This document shows, piece by piece, positions 40,991 to 49,814 of a stretch of DNA of 64,000 nucleotides. The stretch spans positions 1 through 64,000 of the forward strand of contig NZ_SIXF01000020.1 of the NCBI RefSeq assembly GCF_004310665.1, read 5' to 3'. Within the stretch, counting starts at the first letter, position 1; each line of letters opens with the position of its first letter. Origin of the DNA: Pedobacter kyonggii. GTDB taxonomy: Bacteria; Bacteroidota; Bacteroidia; Sphingobacteriales; Sphingobacteriaceae. A program made the position numbers and the translations under genes. The notes beneath the pieces were generated by a model, which saw nothing but the letters and a program-made list of their open reading frames with translations, searched no databases and was not told the DNA's origin.

Positions 40991-43471
40991 TTAATACGGA
41001 TCTACATCAATTTGTGTAAAAATGCCTTTAAATTCTTTGGTAGCATTAAATTGGGTAAGGGTTTCTCTTAATGCGTCTTTAACTTTTTGAATGGCAGTAT
41101 GCTTATCAGCTTTGATAATGATCTGTTTGATATAAAGATTGCGAACGCGACTTACTAGAGGTTGCTCTGGACCTAAAACCCGTTTACCAAATTTTCCTTT
41201 AAGGATATTGGCCAAAGTAAATGCGGCGTGATCCAGAACATGTGAATCTTTATGTTTGATGTACAAAAATATCATTCGCGAAAACGGCGGATAAAGAAAT
41301 TTCTCGCGTTCAACAATTTCATCGCTATACATCCCCTCGTAATCATTATTTACTACTTGTTTTATGATTCGATTTTCGGCATCGTAAGTCTGAATGCAGA
41401 CATTACCCTGATCAGCCCTTCTACCTGCTCTACCGGCAACCTGAGCCAGTAGCTGGAAACTTCTTTCGTAAGCACGAAAATCGGGATAGCCCAAAAGTGT
41501 ATCGGCATTAATTACACCAATAAGATTCAGGTTATCGAAATCCAATCCTTTGGCTACCATTTGTGTGCCGATTAAAATATCGGTTTTCTTCTCTTGAAAG
41601 TCGTTTAAGATCTGTTGAAGCCCATTTTTTGTCCTTGTACTATCCATGTCCAACCGGGCAATGGTAACTTCTGGGTAAAGTAACCTGAGTTCTTCTTCAA
41701 TACGCTCGGTACCAAATCCTTTTTGCTCTACATGCACCGAACCACATGCCGGACAGATATTTATGCTACTTTGTTGATAGCCACAATAATGGCAATGTAA
41801 TTTGCCACTGCTTTTATGATAGGTTAAACTTACATCGCAGTTTACACATTTTGGGGTATAACCACAGGTAGCACAGATTAGAATAGTAGCGTACCCTCTT
41901 CTGTTCTGAAATAACACAATCTGTTCCTTTTTAGAAAGGGCCAGATCGATATCTTTGATCAATACACTCGAAAAATACGAGCTCATTGTTTTTTTCTTCG
42001 TTTCTTCCGAAATACTCACCACCTGCTGGTTTGGAAGCTGAACACCACCGAAACGCTCTTTCATCTCTACAAGCCCATACTTACCTTGTAAGGCATTATA
42101 ATAACTTTCAAGTGATGGTGTGGCAGAGCCTAAAACCACTTTGGCCTGATGCAGATAACCTAAATAAATGGCTGCATCTCTTGCCTGGTAGCGTGGCGCC
42201 GGGTCGTACTGTTTGTAAGATGGTTCGTGCTCCTCATCAACAACAATTAATTTAAGGTGTTGAAAAGGAAGAAAAACGGCCGATCGTGCACCAAGAATTA
42301 CCTTATACGCACCTGTTCGTACCTTATTCCAGATTTCTACCCTTTCGCTATTGTTGAATTTAGAGTGGTATACCCCTATTGAATTACCAAAATAGCGTTT
42401 AATCCGTTCTACAATCTGTGTCGTTAAGGCAATTTCGGGCAGCAAGAACAATACCTGATCATCTGTATTTTGAATGATTTTTTCAATCAGCTTAATATAA
42501 ACCTGTGTTTTTCCAGATGCGGTAACACCATGCAGCAAAACCACCTCCTTCTCTTCAAAATATTGATTAATCTGGCCTAATGCTTTCTGCTGCCCTTCGT
42601 TCAGTTCGAAATCCACACTGAATTCTTCATCGTGAGCCGCCAAACGGCTAACCGGCCTTTTCATCACCACAAAAATATCTTTGTCGGTTAAAGCTTTTAA
42701 TGCCGCTGGTCCACAATTACTTTCTTCTAAAAGCTGTTCTTTAGAGATCGGCAGATTTGATTTTTGTAATTTCAGGTAAGCCAGTAAAGCGTCTAATTGT
42801 TTAGGTGCCCTATCCAAAACATTAAAAAGCTGTTTCAGATTTTCTTCATCGCTATAAAAATCATTTAATATGATGAACGATTTAAGCAATGGTTTATATT
42901 TCTGCACCACCTCCTCGGCTACCAGAATCAATTCTTTATCGAGCAAATGATTGATAATCGGATATACGGTTTTCTGCCCAAGGAGCTTGGAAACATCATT
43001 AACAGTAAGTTTCTGCTGCTGTTTCAGTGCATTAATAATGATTTCTTCCTTATCGGTAAGTTCCGTATCTTCATTGTAATCTTCACGAAGAATCAAGATC
43101 GTTTCGCTGGCCAGCTTTAAACTTGCAGGCAAAGCAGCCGCCATTACATCACCTTCATTGCACATGTAATAATTGGTCATCCATGTCCAGAATTTAAGCT
43201 GCATGGGTGTAATTACAGGCTCAGTATCTACTACATCGATAATATATTTTGCTTCATAAACCGTTGGTGGCACGGTGCTGATGCCACTGATTAAAGCCGT
43301 ATAAATTTTATGCTTTCCAAACTGGACAACCACACGTTTTCCGACGGCAACCTGATCGTTTAAATCGAAAGGTACCCGATAAGTATAGTTTTTAGCCAAA
43401 GATAATGGCAAAATAACTTCAACAAAAAGTGTTTCTCTTTCTGCAAAAATATCGTTTTCGAAAGTATTCAT
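40991..43471 (-). CDS. priA: primosomal protein N', replication restart helicase
   Basis: This 826-residue helicase restarts stalled replication forks. It has the N-terminal 3' DNA-end binding domain, Walker A HGVTASGKTQVYIKL, DEEH box (VVDEEHEPSYKQ), the helicase arginine finger region (QVAGRAGR) and the cysteine zinc cluster (CATCGYTPKCVNC and CHYCGY with CPACGS). Length is slightly above E. coli PriA. Its ATG overlaps the DUF423 stop by one base, so the two are translationally coupled. Confidence 0.96.
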   Translation of the reverse strand: MNTFENDIFAERETLFVEVILPLSLAKNYTYRVPFDLNDQVAVGKRVVVQFGKHKIYTALISGISTVPPTVYEAKYIIDVVDTEPVITPMQLKFWTWMTNYYMCNEGDVMAAALPASLKLASETILILREDYNEDTELTDKEEIIINALKQQQKLTVNDVSKLLGQKTVYPIINHLLDKELILVAEEVVQKYKPLLKSFIILNDFYSDEENLKQLFNVLDRAPKQLDALLAYLKLQKSNLPISKEQLLEESNCGPAALKALTDKDIFVVMKRPVSRLAAHDEEFSVDFELNEGQQKALGQINQYFEEKEVVLLHGVTASGKTQVYIKLIEKIIQNTDDQVLFLLPEIALTTQIVERIKRYFGNSIGVYHSKFNNSERVEIWNKVRTGAYKVILGARSAVFLPFQHLKLIVVDEEHEPSYKQYDPAPRYQARDAAIYLGYLHQAKVVLGSATPSLESYYNALQGKYGLVEMKERFGGVQLPNQQVVSISEETKKKTMSSYFSSVLIKDIDLALSKKEQIVLFQNRRGYATILICATCGYTPKCVNCDVSLTYHKSSGKLHCHYCGYQQSSINICPACGSVHVEQKGFGTERIEEELRLLYPEVTIARLDMDSTRTKNGLQQILNDFQEKKTDILIGTQMVAKGLDFDNLNLIGVINADTLLGYPDFRAYERSFQLLAQVAGRAGRRADQGNVCIQTYDAENRIIKQVVNNDYEGMYSDEIVEREKFLYPPFSRMIFLYIKHKDSHVLDHAAFTLANILKGKFGKRVLGPEQPLVSRVRNLYIKQIIIKADKHTAIQKVKDALRETLTQFNATKEFKGIFTQIDVDPY

Positions 43472-43857
43472 TATTTATCTTTAAATGCCGCAAAAAAGAG
43501 CATTATCCATCCCAATACAAATAAAAGCCCACCAATTGGCGTTATTGGGCCAATAAATTCAGTAAATCCTAAATGCGATATGCTTCGGGTAGCCAACAAA
43601 TATAACGACCCTGAAAAAAGAATGATACCGAAAGTAAAGCAGAAATAAGCGATATTAATGAGCTTGTTTCTGTAACGTGCAAAGGTAGAAAGGTACAATA
43701 ATGCAAATGTATGATAGAACTGATAATCAACACCCTTTTGCCAAATTTCTAATGATGGTCCATCAATTAAGGCCTTTAGTCCATGGGCACCAAATGCGCC
43801 CAGCAAAACAGCAACAGCACCAAAAAAAGAAGCAGTAAGAATTATTCGTTTATTCAT
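43471..43857 (-). CDS. DUF423 family small membrane protein
   Basis: The 128-residue protein has four hydrophobic helices and the DUF423 pattern LLGAFGAHGLKALI near the start, then YQFYHTFALLYLS and GPITPIGGLLFVLGW. Function is unknown (YgdD family). It directly precedes priA and overlaps it by one base. This arrangement may reflect only shared transcription. Confidence 0.92.
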   Translation of the reverse strand: MNKRIILTASFFGAVAVLLGAFGAHGLKALIDGPSLEIWQKGVDYQFYHTFALLYLSTFARYRNKLINIAYFCFTFGIILFSGSLYLLATRSISHLGFTEFIGPITPIGGLLFVLGWIMLFFAAFKDK

Positions 43858-43928
43858 AGTTATTTGCTAGTAGCAATCGCTAAATTAATAAATTGACAAA
43901 GAACTTCTCACTAATCAATGTAATAAAT

Positions 43929-43936
43929 TAAATTTG
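43929..43936 (+). promoter_or_regulatory. -7 promoter box TAAATTTG for the 522-residue envelope gene
   Basis: TAAATTTG fits TAnnTTTG and ends 11 bases before ATG at 43948. It probably drives this gene and the DUF5723 gene after it. Confidence 0.5.
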
Positions 43937-43947
43937 TTGCACAGCAG

Positions 43948-45516
43948 ATGAAAAAAATCGTAATTCTAACAAGTGCATTATTTTTAGGTGTAGCCTTTAT
44001 GGCCTATGTCTATTTTTCGAAATTGGGAATTGATAATGATGCGAAAGACCTGGCGCTACAATCGGCAACCAATAATGCCGCATTGGTATTTTCTTTTCAG
44101 AACGACAAAGGTTTTTACGATATCATTGAAGGGCAACAGCTTATCCAACAGGTTTTAGGGAAGGATAAAATGAACCTTTTAAAACAGTTAAAAACAAGTA
44201 TCATCGATGATAATCTCCTAAACCGATACCTGAAAGATCAGCAGGTTTATATTAGTGTGCTGCCCGACTCGAATAAAACCCTGAACTTCTTAATTACCGT
44301 ACAGATACAACGTGACAATGACATCAAAAAATTCTATGAACAGTTAAAACTTAAAAAAGCAATCAGCGAAAATGCTAAAGACCTGTACACGGTGAAGCTC
44401 AATGACAGCTTATTGGTTTATTTAGGCATACATGACCAGGTATTAACAGCTTCAACATCGCTCAAACTGATCAATGATGCCAATGTACGTTTAACAGAAA
44501 ATCCCTTTACCGAGTATATTAAGGAGAATAACCGTCAAATTAAAAATGTGCTCACCCATGTTTATATCAATTTTAACCAGGCACCCTTATTGCTCAAAAA
44601 TATTATTGCAGGTAACATTAACGGAGAAATTGCCATTTTTAATAAGCAGAACAGTTTTGCTGTACTTAATTATAATTTTAGCAGAGAAAAAATCCTTTTC
44701 AGCGGCAATACAGAGTTAAAAGATCAGTATAATTACCTTAAACTGTTCGAAAACATTGCTGCTCAAAATACATCCATCCAAAATATCCTACCTGATAATA
44801 CAGCAAACTATGCACTTTATGCTTATGATGATTACGGCAAATGGCTTAAAAAGTTGAATAGCTGGCAGGAACAGACAAAAATACTTTCAAAAAATAATGC
44901 GGTAATAAAAAAGGTAAAAGATGAATACAGAACAGATTTAAATTCGATATTCACCATTTATACAAAAAATCAATTTATTCTTTTTCAGTTAAGTACCAGC
45001 GAAAAACTAGGTGCAATTTCATTATCAAATGGAGAAAAAGTAAAACAGTTGTTGCTTGATGTAAGTGCAGATTACAATGAAGACATTAAGCTCTTTAAAT
45101 CATCTGATATCCTGTATAGTTACTTTGGCGAACCATTTAAAAAATTCGGCAGGCCATATTATACCATTGTAGATAATAATTTGATTGTGGCCAATAATGC
45201 AAGCACAGTGCAATCATTTCTAAATGATTATAAACATAACAGGCTCTTAATACAGACCCCACAATATTTAGATGCAGTAAATCAGATTTCAACTACTTCG
45301 AATGTGAGTTATTACATCAACACCAAAAATTCGACAGATATTTTCAGGAACAATATTCAGCTTCCATTTTATAAACATTTGAGGGCCGATAGCGGTTTAA
45401 AAAGTTTCGACACTTTTTATTACCAGATGAGTGCAGACAAAAACAAGTTTATCACTAACTTGCTTTTAAACAAATATTTAAAGCCGGAAATACCAGATTC
45501 GTTAAGTAACCGTTAA
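43948..45516 (+). CDS. envelope protein of 522 residues, unknown function (DUF3352-like appearance)
   Basis: The protein has an N-terminal signal anchor (IVILTSALFLGVAFMAYVYF). A long periplasmic part follows with two halves of similar pattern (FLITVQIQRDNDIKKFYEQL; LGAISLSNGEKVKQLLLD) and the segment GRPYYTIVDNNLIVANNAST. That overall pattern of alternating beta and helix resembles DUF3352-type surface proteins, but I cannot confirm it. The next gene, a probable outer-membrane barrel, begins 30 bases later, so the two form a likely envelope operon. No catalytic motif is visible. Confidence 0.7.
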   Translation: MKKIVILTSALFLGVAFMAYVYFSKLGIDNDAKDLALQSATNNAALVFSFQNDKGFYDIIEGQQLIQQVLGKDKMNLLKQLKTSIIDDNLLNRYLKDQQVYISVLPDSNKTLNFLITVQIQRDNDIKKFYEQLKLKKAISENAKDLYTVKLNDSLLVYLGIHDQVLTASTSLKLINDANVRLTENPFTEYIKENNRQIKNVLTHVYINFNQAPLLLKNIIAGNINGEIAIFNKQNSFAVLNYNFSREKILFSGNTELKDQYNYLKLFENIAAQNTSIQNILPDNTANYALYAYDDYGKWLKKLNSWQEQTKILSKNNAVIKKVKDEYRTDLNSIFTIYTKNQFILFQLSTSEKLGAISLSNGEKVKQLLLDVSADYNEDIKLFKSSDILYSYFGEPFKKFGRPYYTIVDNNLIVANNASTVQSFLNDYKHNRLLIQTPQYLDAVNQISTTSNVSYYINTKNSTDIFRNNIQLPFYKHLRADSGLKSFDTFYYQMSADKNKFITNLLLNKYLKPEIPDSLSNR

Positions 45517-45546
45517 TAAGGAAATAAGCCCAGAAAACTATTTTAC

Positions 45547-46953
45547 ATGAAGAAACTTTTACTTGCGTTACTGGTATTAGCCAGCTTCGGGGTTGCAAAT
45601 GCGCAACAATATGCACTTTTTGGCACCAAAACAATGTTTGATGCCTTCGAAAATCCATCTCAAAAATCTTTCACCTTAGATTCATCACGAAGATTTTCTT
45701 CCAATTTTTTTCTACCCTATTTTGGAACAAATGCCATTAATAAAGGAAGCTCTAAGTTTGCCATAAGAAAATTAACACAGGAAGGTGTTTTTGATACAAG
45801 AAGTTTACCGATTGGTACTGGAGAAGTGAACCATTTTTTCGAAAACAGCAATATTTATGTAGCTGCATTCAGACTTTTCAAATCTTATAAGTATCAAAAG
45901 GAGATGGGTTTTTCATGGCAGATCAGGTCTGATGCACATATCGATTACACGAATGAAAGCCTTGCTATTTTCGATTCTTTTGAAAGATTTAACAAAGGAC
46001 AGCAATATACAGGAATATTCGATTCTAAAGGGTATGAACAAAGTTACCATCAGTTTAGCTTTACCTACAGGGAAAACTGGAATAAAAGACTTGCTTTTGG
46101 ACTAAAAGCCAGTTTATTGAGCGGGATATTATACAACAAACTCGACATAGCTGATTCTTATTTATATATAGATCCAGATGCTTCTGCATTATTGATCGGG
46201 CTTAATGGCACCTACTCCAGCAATTTCTCGGATTTTGACGAGGTAAGTAAGAAAAACTTCTTTCCCAACTTTAAAAATCCTGGCTTATCATTAAGTTTTG
46301 GAACAAATTACACCACTAAAAAAGGCCTGTTTTTGATGGCCAATATTAAAGATTTAGGTTTTATCTGGTGGCGGAGCAACACACAGCGCACTACTATAGA
46401 TCAATCTAAAATAATTGAAAATTTAGAGGACCGATCTAATACCAACCAGGAAATAAAGGATATTTTTCTGCTTTCAGAGCAAAGTAAAAAGTTTTTGGCA
46501 CCAACAAATGCCAAACTGGATGTTTACCTATCCAAACGGTATGGATTTTACAAACCAGGATTAGCCGTTTCGAAAAACCTGTTTTACAAAGGCGGAGATG
46601 TTGCTTTTGTAAATACTTTTATTGCCAACGATTTTTCTGGCAGTGTTACTCCATTGTATAACTTAAATGGTGTTTTTATGGTCGGGTTGCAAGGGAAATA
46701 CCAGACTCCAAATTTCGAGTTGTTTATGGGTACCGATAATTTAGTGGCTACCAGTTTCCAAACTTATGGACTAATTAAAAAAAATGCTACTGTAGGCAAT
46801 GGCCCCAATGGCGCTTCTTTTTATATGGGTGTAGGTATTAAATTCGGCAACGTGGTTAATCATCCGCAGTTTGCCGATGTAATACCCGGCATAAATGATA
46901 ATAAAGGTGGGAGTTTCTTTAAAAGTTTGTTTTCGATCTTTAAGAGAAAATAA
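45547..46953 (+). CDS. outer membrane beta-barrel protein, DUF5723 family
   Basis: The 468-residue protein has a signal peptide (residues 1-19, ending ANAQ). It then has repeated amphipathic beta strands rich in aromatic residues (KEMGFSWQIRSDAHIDYT, LAFGLKASLLSGILYNKL, LSLSFGTNYTTKKGLFLMA) and a Gly-rich late strand (GASFYMGVGIKFG). That fits a DUF5723 barrel related to PorV/PorQ-like proteins. It lies 30 bases after the 522-residue envelope protein. A role in surface export or anchoring is possible, unproven. Confidence 0.78.
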   Translation: MKKLLLALLVLASFGVANAQQYALFGTKTMFDAFENPSQKSFTLDSSRRFSSNFFLPYFGTNAINKGSSKFAIRKLTQEGVFDTRSLPIGTGEVNHFFENSNIYVAAFRLFKSYKYQKEMGFSWQIRSDAHIDYTNESLAIFDSFERFNKGQQYTGIFDSKGYEQSYHQFSFTYRENWNKRLAFGLKASLLSGILYNKLDIADSYLYIDPDASALLIGLNGTYSSNFSDFDEVSKKNFFPNFKNPGLSLSFGTNYTTKKGLFLMANIKDLGFIWWRSNTQRTTIDQSKIIENLEDRSNTNQEIKDIFLLSEQSKKFLAPTNAKLDVYLSKRYGFYKPGLAVSKNLFYKGGDVAFVNTFIANDFSGSVTPLYNLNGVFMVGLQGKYQTPNFELFMGTDNLVATSFQTYGLIKKNATVGNGPNGASFYMGVGIKFGNVVNHPQFADVIPGINDNKGGSFFKSLFSIFKRK

Positions 46954-46958
46954 ACGGT

Positions 46959-47654
46959 TTAACCCTGTGCTTGTTGTTTTTTAGATTGCGTAACGACAAA
47001 ATCTTTCAGGTAAAAAGGTTCGAAATAAGCTACATCTTCAAATTTATTGTTGCTGAAAGCTTCGTAAGCTAACCGCGACATGTATGTTGCAGCATTGAAA
47101 TTGGCCTCATCAAACTTTGCATTTTGATGTGTTAAAACTTCAGCGCACTTGGCAGCCCCATCACCTAAAAAAGTAACAGTTTGCTGTGCGAGATAATCAG
47201 TAAAACTTGTTTCATCAATAATTTTTGCTTCAGTTGGCGTGATGACGTTTAAAGAACGGTCGAAAATTGAGGTATATACTTCCATTCTACGTGCATCGAT
47301 CATTGGACAGATTAAACCAGAGTAATCCGAGTTTTTCGTTAAGAAACCTGCAGCCATCATCTCAAGCGTTTCAATAGCGATTAATGGCTTATCTAGTGCA
47401 TAACAGAGGCCTTTAGCTGTAGAAACACCAATACGAAGCCCCGTGTAAGACCCTGGCCCTTTACTTACCGCAACAGCATCCAATTCCTGATAACTTACAC
47501 CTGCCGTTTTAAGCACCTCATCAATGAACAGGGTTAAATTAGCAGCATGCAGGTTTTGTCCTTTTTCTTCTTTAAATGAAATCGTTTCGCCATTGATAGA
47601 CAACGCTACCGAACAAATTGAAGTAGCAGTTTCTATTTGAAGTATTTTAGCCAT
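46959..47654 (-). CDS. tsaB: tRNA threonylcarbamoyladenosine biosynthesis protein TsaB
   Basis: This 231-residue ASKHA-fold protein opens LQIETATSICSVALSINGE and contains SKGPGSYTGLRIGVSTAKGL, the TsaB signature. It forms the TsaBDE complex that makes t6A on ANN-decoding tRNAs. A TATCTTTG box ends four bases before its ATG, so its message should be nearly leaderless. It converges on the DUF5723 gene with only 5 bases between stops. Confidence 0.95.
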   Translation of the reverse strand: MAKILQIETATSICSVALSINGETISFKEEKGQNLHAANLTLFIDEVLKTAGVSYQELDAVAVSKGPGSYTGLRIGVSTAKGLCYALDKPLIAIETLEMMAAGFLTKNSDYSGLICPMIDARRMEVYTSIFDRSLNVITPTEAKIIDETSFTDYLAQQTVTFLGDGAAKCAEVLTHQNAKFDEANFNAATYMSRLAYEAFSNNKFEDVAYFEPFYLKDFVVTQSKKQQAQG

Positions 47655-47658
47655 TGCG

Positions 47659-47666
47659 CAAAGATA
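47659..47666 (-). promoter_or_regulatory. -7 promoter box TATCTTTG for tsaB
   Basis: On the minus strand TATCTTTG ends four bases (CGCA) before the tsaB ATG. No good -33 box is found at the usual distance. Confidence 0.6.
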
Positions 47667-47683
47667 AGTAAAATGAAAGAGAA

Positions 47684-47800
47684 GATAAGTTTGGAGTTGA
47701 GAGTTTGGCGTTTGGAGTCAATTAACCGATTTAAGCAATTAACTGGTGCAATTATTCCTCGTGACATGTCATCCTAAGCGTAGTCGAAGGATCTTTACTC
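47684..47800. repeat. stutter spacer plus GTCATCCTAAGCG repeat upstream of tsaB
   Basis: The spacer begins AAGTTTGGAGTTGAGAG, TTTGGCGTTTGGAGTC, then AATTAACCGATTTAAG and CAATTAACTGG. It is followed by the separate element GTCATCCTAAGCGTAGTCG ending AAGGATCTTT. The first part is the same two-word pattern as at 28962-29038. Confidence 0.5.
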
Positions 47801-47937
47801 GATTTTTGATTGAATTAGCTTGAAATTCGGCATCAATCCAATCCAAAAGATTCTTGCACTCGCTCAACTTCCCCTACCTCGAAACGACGAATGTAGTATG
47901 AACTATGACTAATGAACAAACGAACTAATAAACCCCT

Positions 47938-48168
47938 CTAAGGAACAGGATCGTGACCATGTTTGCCCCATGGATGACAACGGCCAATGCGTTTCAGCGC
48001 GAGCCAACCACCTTTAAATGGTCCATACTTTTTAATGGCTTCTATCCCATACTGCGAGCAAGTTGGGGTAAACCTACAATTTGCGCCCAGCATTGGCGAA
48101 ATGGCATATTGATACACCTTGATTAAACCTAAAAAAAACCATCCGAAAATTTTATTGATGAATTTCAT
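47938..48168 (-). CDS. yidD: membrane protein insertion efficiency factor YidD
   Basis: The 76-residue protein has an amphipathic N-terminal helix ([20 protein letters not shown]) and the YidD core [19 protein letters not shown] with its paired cysteines, then [17 protein letters not shown]. It sits at the inner membrane and helps YidC-dependent insertion. It overlaps rnpA by 17 bases, the classical rpmH-rnpA-yidD order. yidC does not follow directly. Confidence 0.95.
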   Translation of the reverse strand: MKFINKIFGWFFLGLIKVYQYAISPMLGANCRFTPTCSQYGIEAIKKYGPFKGGWLALKRIGRCHPWGKHGHDPVP

Positions 48169-48550
48169 TTGGCTGGATTAAATTTTGAAAACGCTTAAAA
48201 GTAGCAATCAGTTTTTTCTCGATAAAGGTAAAATCATATTTTTCTTTACCCACAAACTGAATAGAAATCAAAAGCAATCCCCTGTCGATAGGTAAAGGCA
48301 TGTATAATTTATCTTGTTTATTGAGGCGATAAGCTTCGCGTATGCGGCGCTTGAGCAGATTACGGTCTACCGCCCGTTTATATCTTTTTTTAGGAACGTT
48401 GATTACCACCTGTGCTTGCACATCAGCTGGTTGATCGACAAAAAGATAGGAAATCCGAAAAGGGTATAATAAAAAAGAAGAACCGTTTTTAAACAACAGG
48501 TCTAAATGTTTCCTGCTGCATAACCGTTCTTCTTTCCTGAATGTGTACAT
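48152..48550 (-). CDS. rnpA: ribonuclease P protein component
   Basis: The 132-residue basic protein has the RNR motif [18 protein letters not shown] and the central [13 protein letters not shown] segment. It joins the RNase P RNA to mature tRNA 5' ends. It lies 67 bases downstream of rpmH and overlaps yidD. Length is a little long for the family because of the C-terminal tail. Confidence 0.95.
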   Translation of the reverse strand: MYTFRKEERLCSRKHLDLLFKNGSSFLLYPFRISYLFVDQPADVQAQVVINVPKKRYKRAVDRNLLKRRIREAYRLNKQDKLYMPLPIDRGLLLISIQFVGKEKYDFTFIEKKLIATFKRFQNLIQPNEIHQ

Positions 48551-48617
48551 ATATTTTTGATTGATAACTGCAGATTTTGATCTGCCGATCCCGAATTAAC
48601 GGAAAAGCAATCAAAAA

Positions 48618-48776
48618 TTATGCTTTATGCTTGCGTTCGTCAGAAACTGTTAATCTTTTTCTTCCTTTAGCACGACGTGATGCTAATACTCGTCTGCCGT
48701 TAGCTGTTGCCATTCTTTCGCGGAAGCCGTGTTTGTTTCTTCTCTTTCTTTGCGAAGGTTGGTATGTTCTTTTCAT
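48618..48776 (-). CDS. rpmH: ribosomal protein bL34
   Basis: The 52-residue protein reads [20 protein letters not shown] at the start and ends [16 protein letters not shown]. It is the typical bL34 of the large subunit, very basic. It is first in the rpmH-rnpA-yidD cluster and has a well-formed promoter at 48811-48841. Although rpmH often marks oriC, dnaA is not present next to it here. Confidence 0.97.
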   Translation of the reverse strand: MKRTYQPSQRKRRNKHGFRERMATANGRRVLASRRAKGRKRLTVSDERKHKA

Positions 48777-48810
48777 GACTGTATATTATCTATTGTAAAA
48801 TTAAGAGGTG

Positions 48811-48841
48811 CAAATATAAAGCGATTTCTCTACAAATGCAA
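48811..48841 (-). promoter_or_regulatory. promoter of rpmH-rnpA-yidD (TTG-20-TATATTTG)
   Basis: On the minus strand TTG lies 20 bases before TATATTTG, a good match to the -33/-7 pattern. The leader to the rpmH ATG is about 34 bases. Confidence 0.7.
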
Positions 48842-49591
48842 GAGTGATTAATTATTATTTTTTCTATTTAAATGCAAATGTAATAATTCTTTTGAAAAAG
48901 ATGCCCTATGGATATTTATAAATATCTGTTTGTATGTTTTATTGTTTCACCAAACGTTGCTGCGAAACGAAAATATAACTAGTTTTTCCACCCATAATCC
49001 ATCCGATGCAATGTCATTAAGTTAAGAAGAACAAAAAACATTGTCATCCTGAGGGTTAATTTATTGTATAAAAATCAATATAAATGATGTATATAATTGA
49101 TTATCCCCCCAACAGCCCATGCTTTCCTCGGCTCGCCGCCGCCGATGGGCTCTTTCTTTTTGGTGTCAAAAAGACCAGCACAGCTAGCTTGAATGCCGTT
49201 GAAAATATAAGGACCTATGAAAAAACAAAAAACACCGGCTGAAAATTTTTCTTTTGAAGCTAGTAGGTTAGCTTGGGTAGTGCAGCCCGAAAAATTTGTT
49301 AGGCCGGATTTAAGTAAAACGGGGATATAGTGCTACGGCCTAGCTGGACGGAAATACGAAATCGGCATAAAGCGTATATATTTAATGACTACAGAATAAC
49401 GTCGGTGATAGCGTAGTCGGAAGGGAAAATGTTTTTGTTTTCAACTAAATGTCTTCGACAGGATCAGACTGACAAACGTACGCTTAACTAAACGATATTA
49501 CCCCCAATGGAAGAGAGAGGTACCTAAATTAGTATCGTGAAACGGTAGAAGGGAAATGCCCCAAATAGCAGCAACGACAGCCGTAGAACAA

Positions 49592-49688
49592 ACCTGATTG
49601 GAGTGGAAATCCTTTTTGTCACCCTGTCCAAAGGACTCCTACGGAGAGCGTAGCCGAAGGGCAAAAAGATTGTAACGGAAAGCAGGGC
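49592..49688 (+). repeat. CCCGATTG...GCGGG family element, copy C
   Basis: It starts ACCTGATTGGAGTGGAAATCC, has the variable middle CTGTCCAAAGGACTCC..., then AAAAAGATTGTAACGGAAAG and ends CAGGG. The two halves each contain GATTGnAnnGGAAA, so the element looks like a degenerate direct repeat with a palindromic frame. Confidence 0.55.
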
Positions 49689-49767
49689 TAACAATAATGT
49701 TAGCACTCAATTGCTTTCCAAAAAAACAAATGACTACTTAGTGAGCTAACATCTTCCTTGCAATGAA

Positions 49768-49793
49768 GACCCTGAAATAAATCCAGGGTGACG
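49768..49793. repeat. CCTGAAATAAATCCAGG palindromic element
   Basis: AGACCCTGAAATAAATCCAG continues into GGTGACG, one arm of the longer element at 35121 and 53764. It lies just after the LytTR operon. Confidence 0.65.
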
Positions 49794-49814
49794 CCAGTTA
49801 TAAAACATTACTTT

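Larger units (their letters stand above)
48845..49814. other. about 1 kb non-coding, repeat-bearing spacer
   Basis: The largest gene-free stretch of the window lies between rpmH and the LytTR operon. It has a GCCCAT...GATGGGC hairpin near 49120-49152, the CCCGATTG family copy at 49592-49688 and a GTCATCCTG-like word near 49042. It also has the CCTGAAATAAATCCAGG element at 49768-49793. Two short frames (49217-49330 on plus and 49524-49706 on minus) have no promoter or family and look accidental. I looked for DnaA boxes and found no cluster. Confidence 0.55.

Noticed and set aside
40991-43471. Frameshift or truncation in priA
   Set aside because: All helicase motifs and zinc cysteines are in order and the length is normal.
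49217-49330. 37-codon frame starting MKKQKTPAENFSF
   Set aside because: It has a weak AAGGAC before ATG but no promoter box, no family and lies in repeat-rich DNA; likely accidental.
49524-49706. 60-codon minus-strand frame in the large spacer
   Set aside because: It mostly overlaps the CCCGATTG family element and has no promoter or domain.
48777-49814. Possible chromosomal origin next to rpmH-rnpA
   Set aside because: rpmH often lies near oriC, but dnaA and dnaN are not here and I see no cluster of TTATCCACA-type boxes in the spacer.
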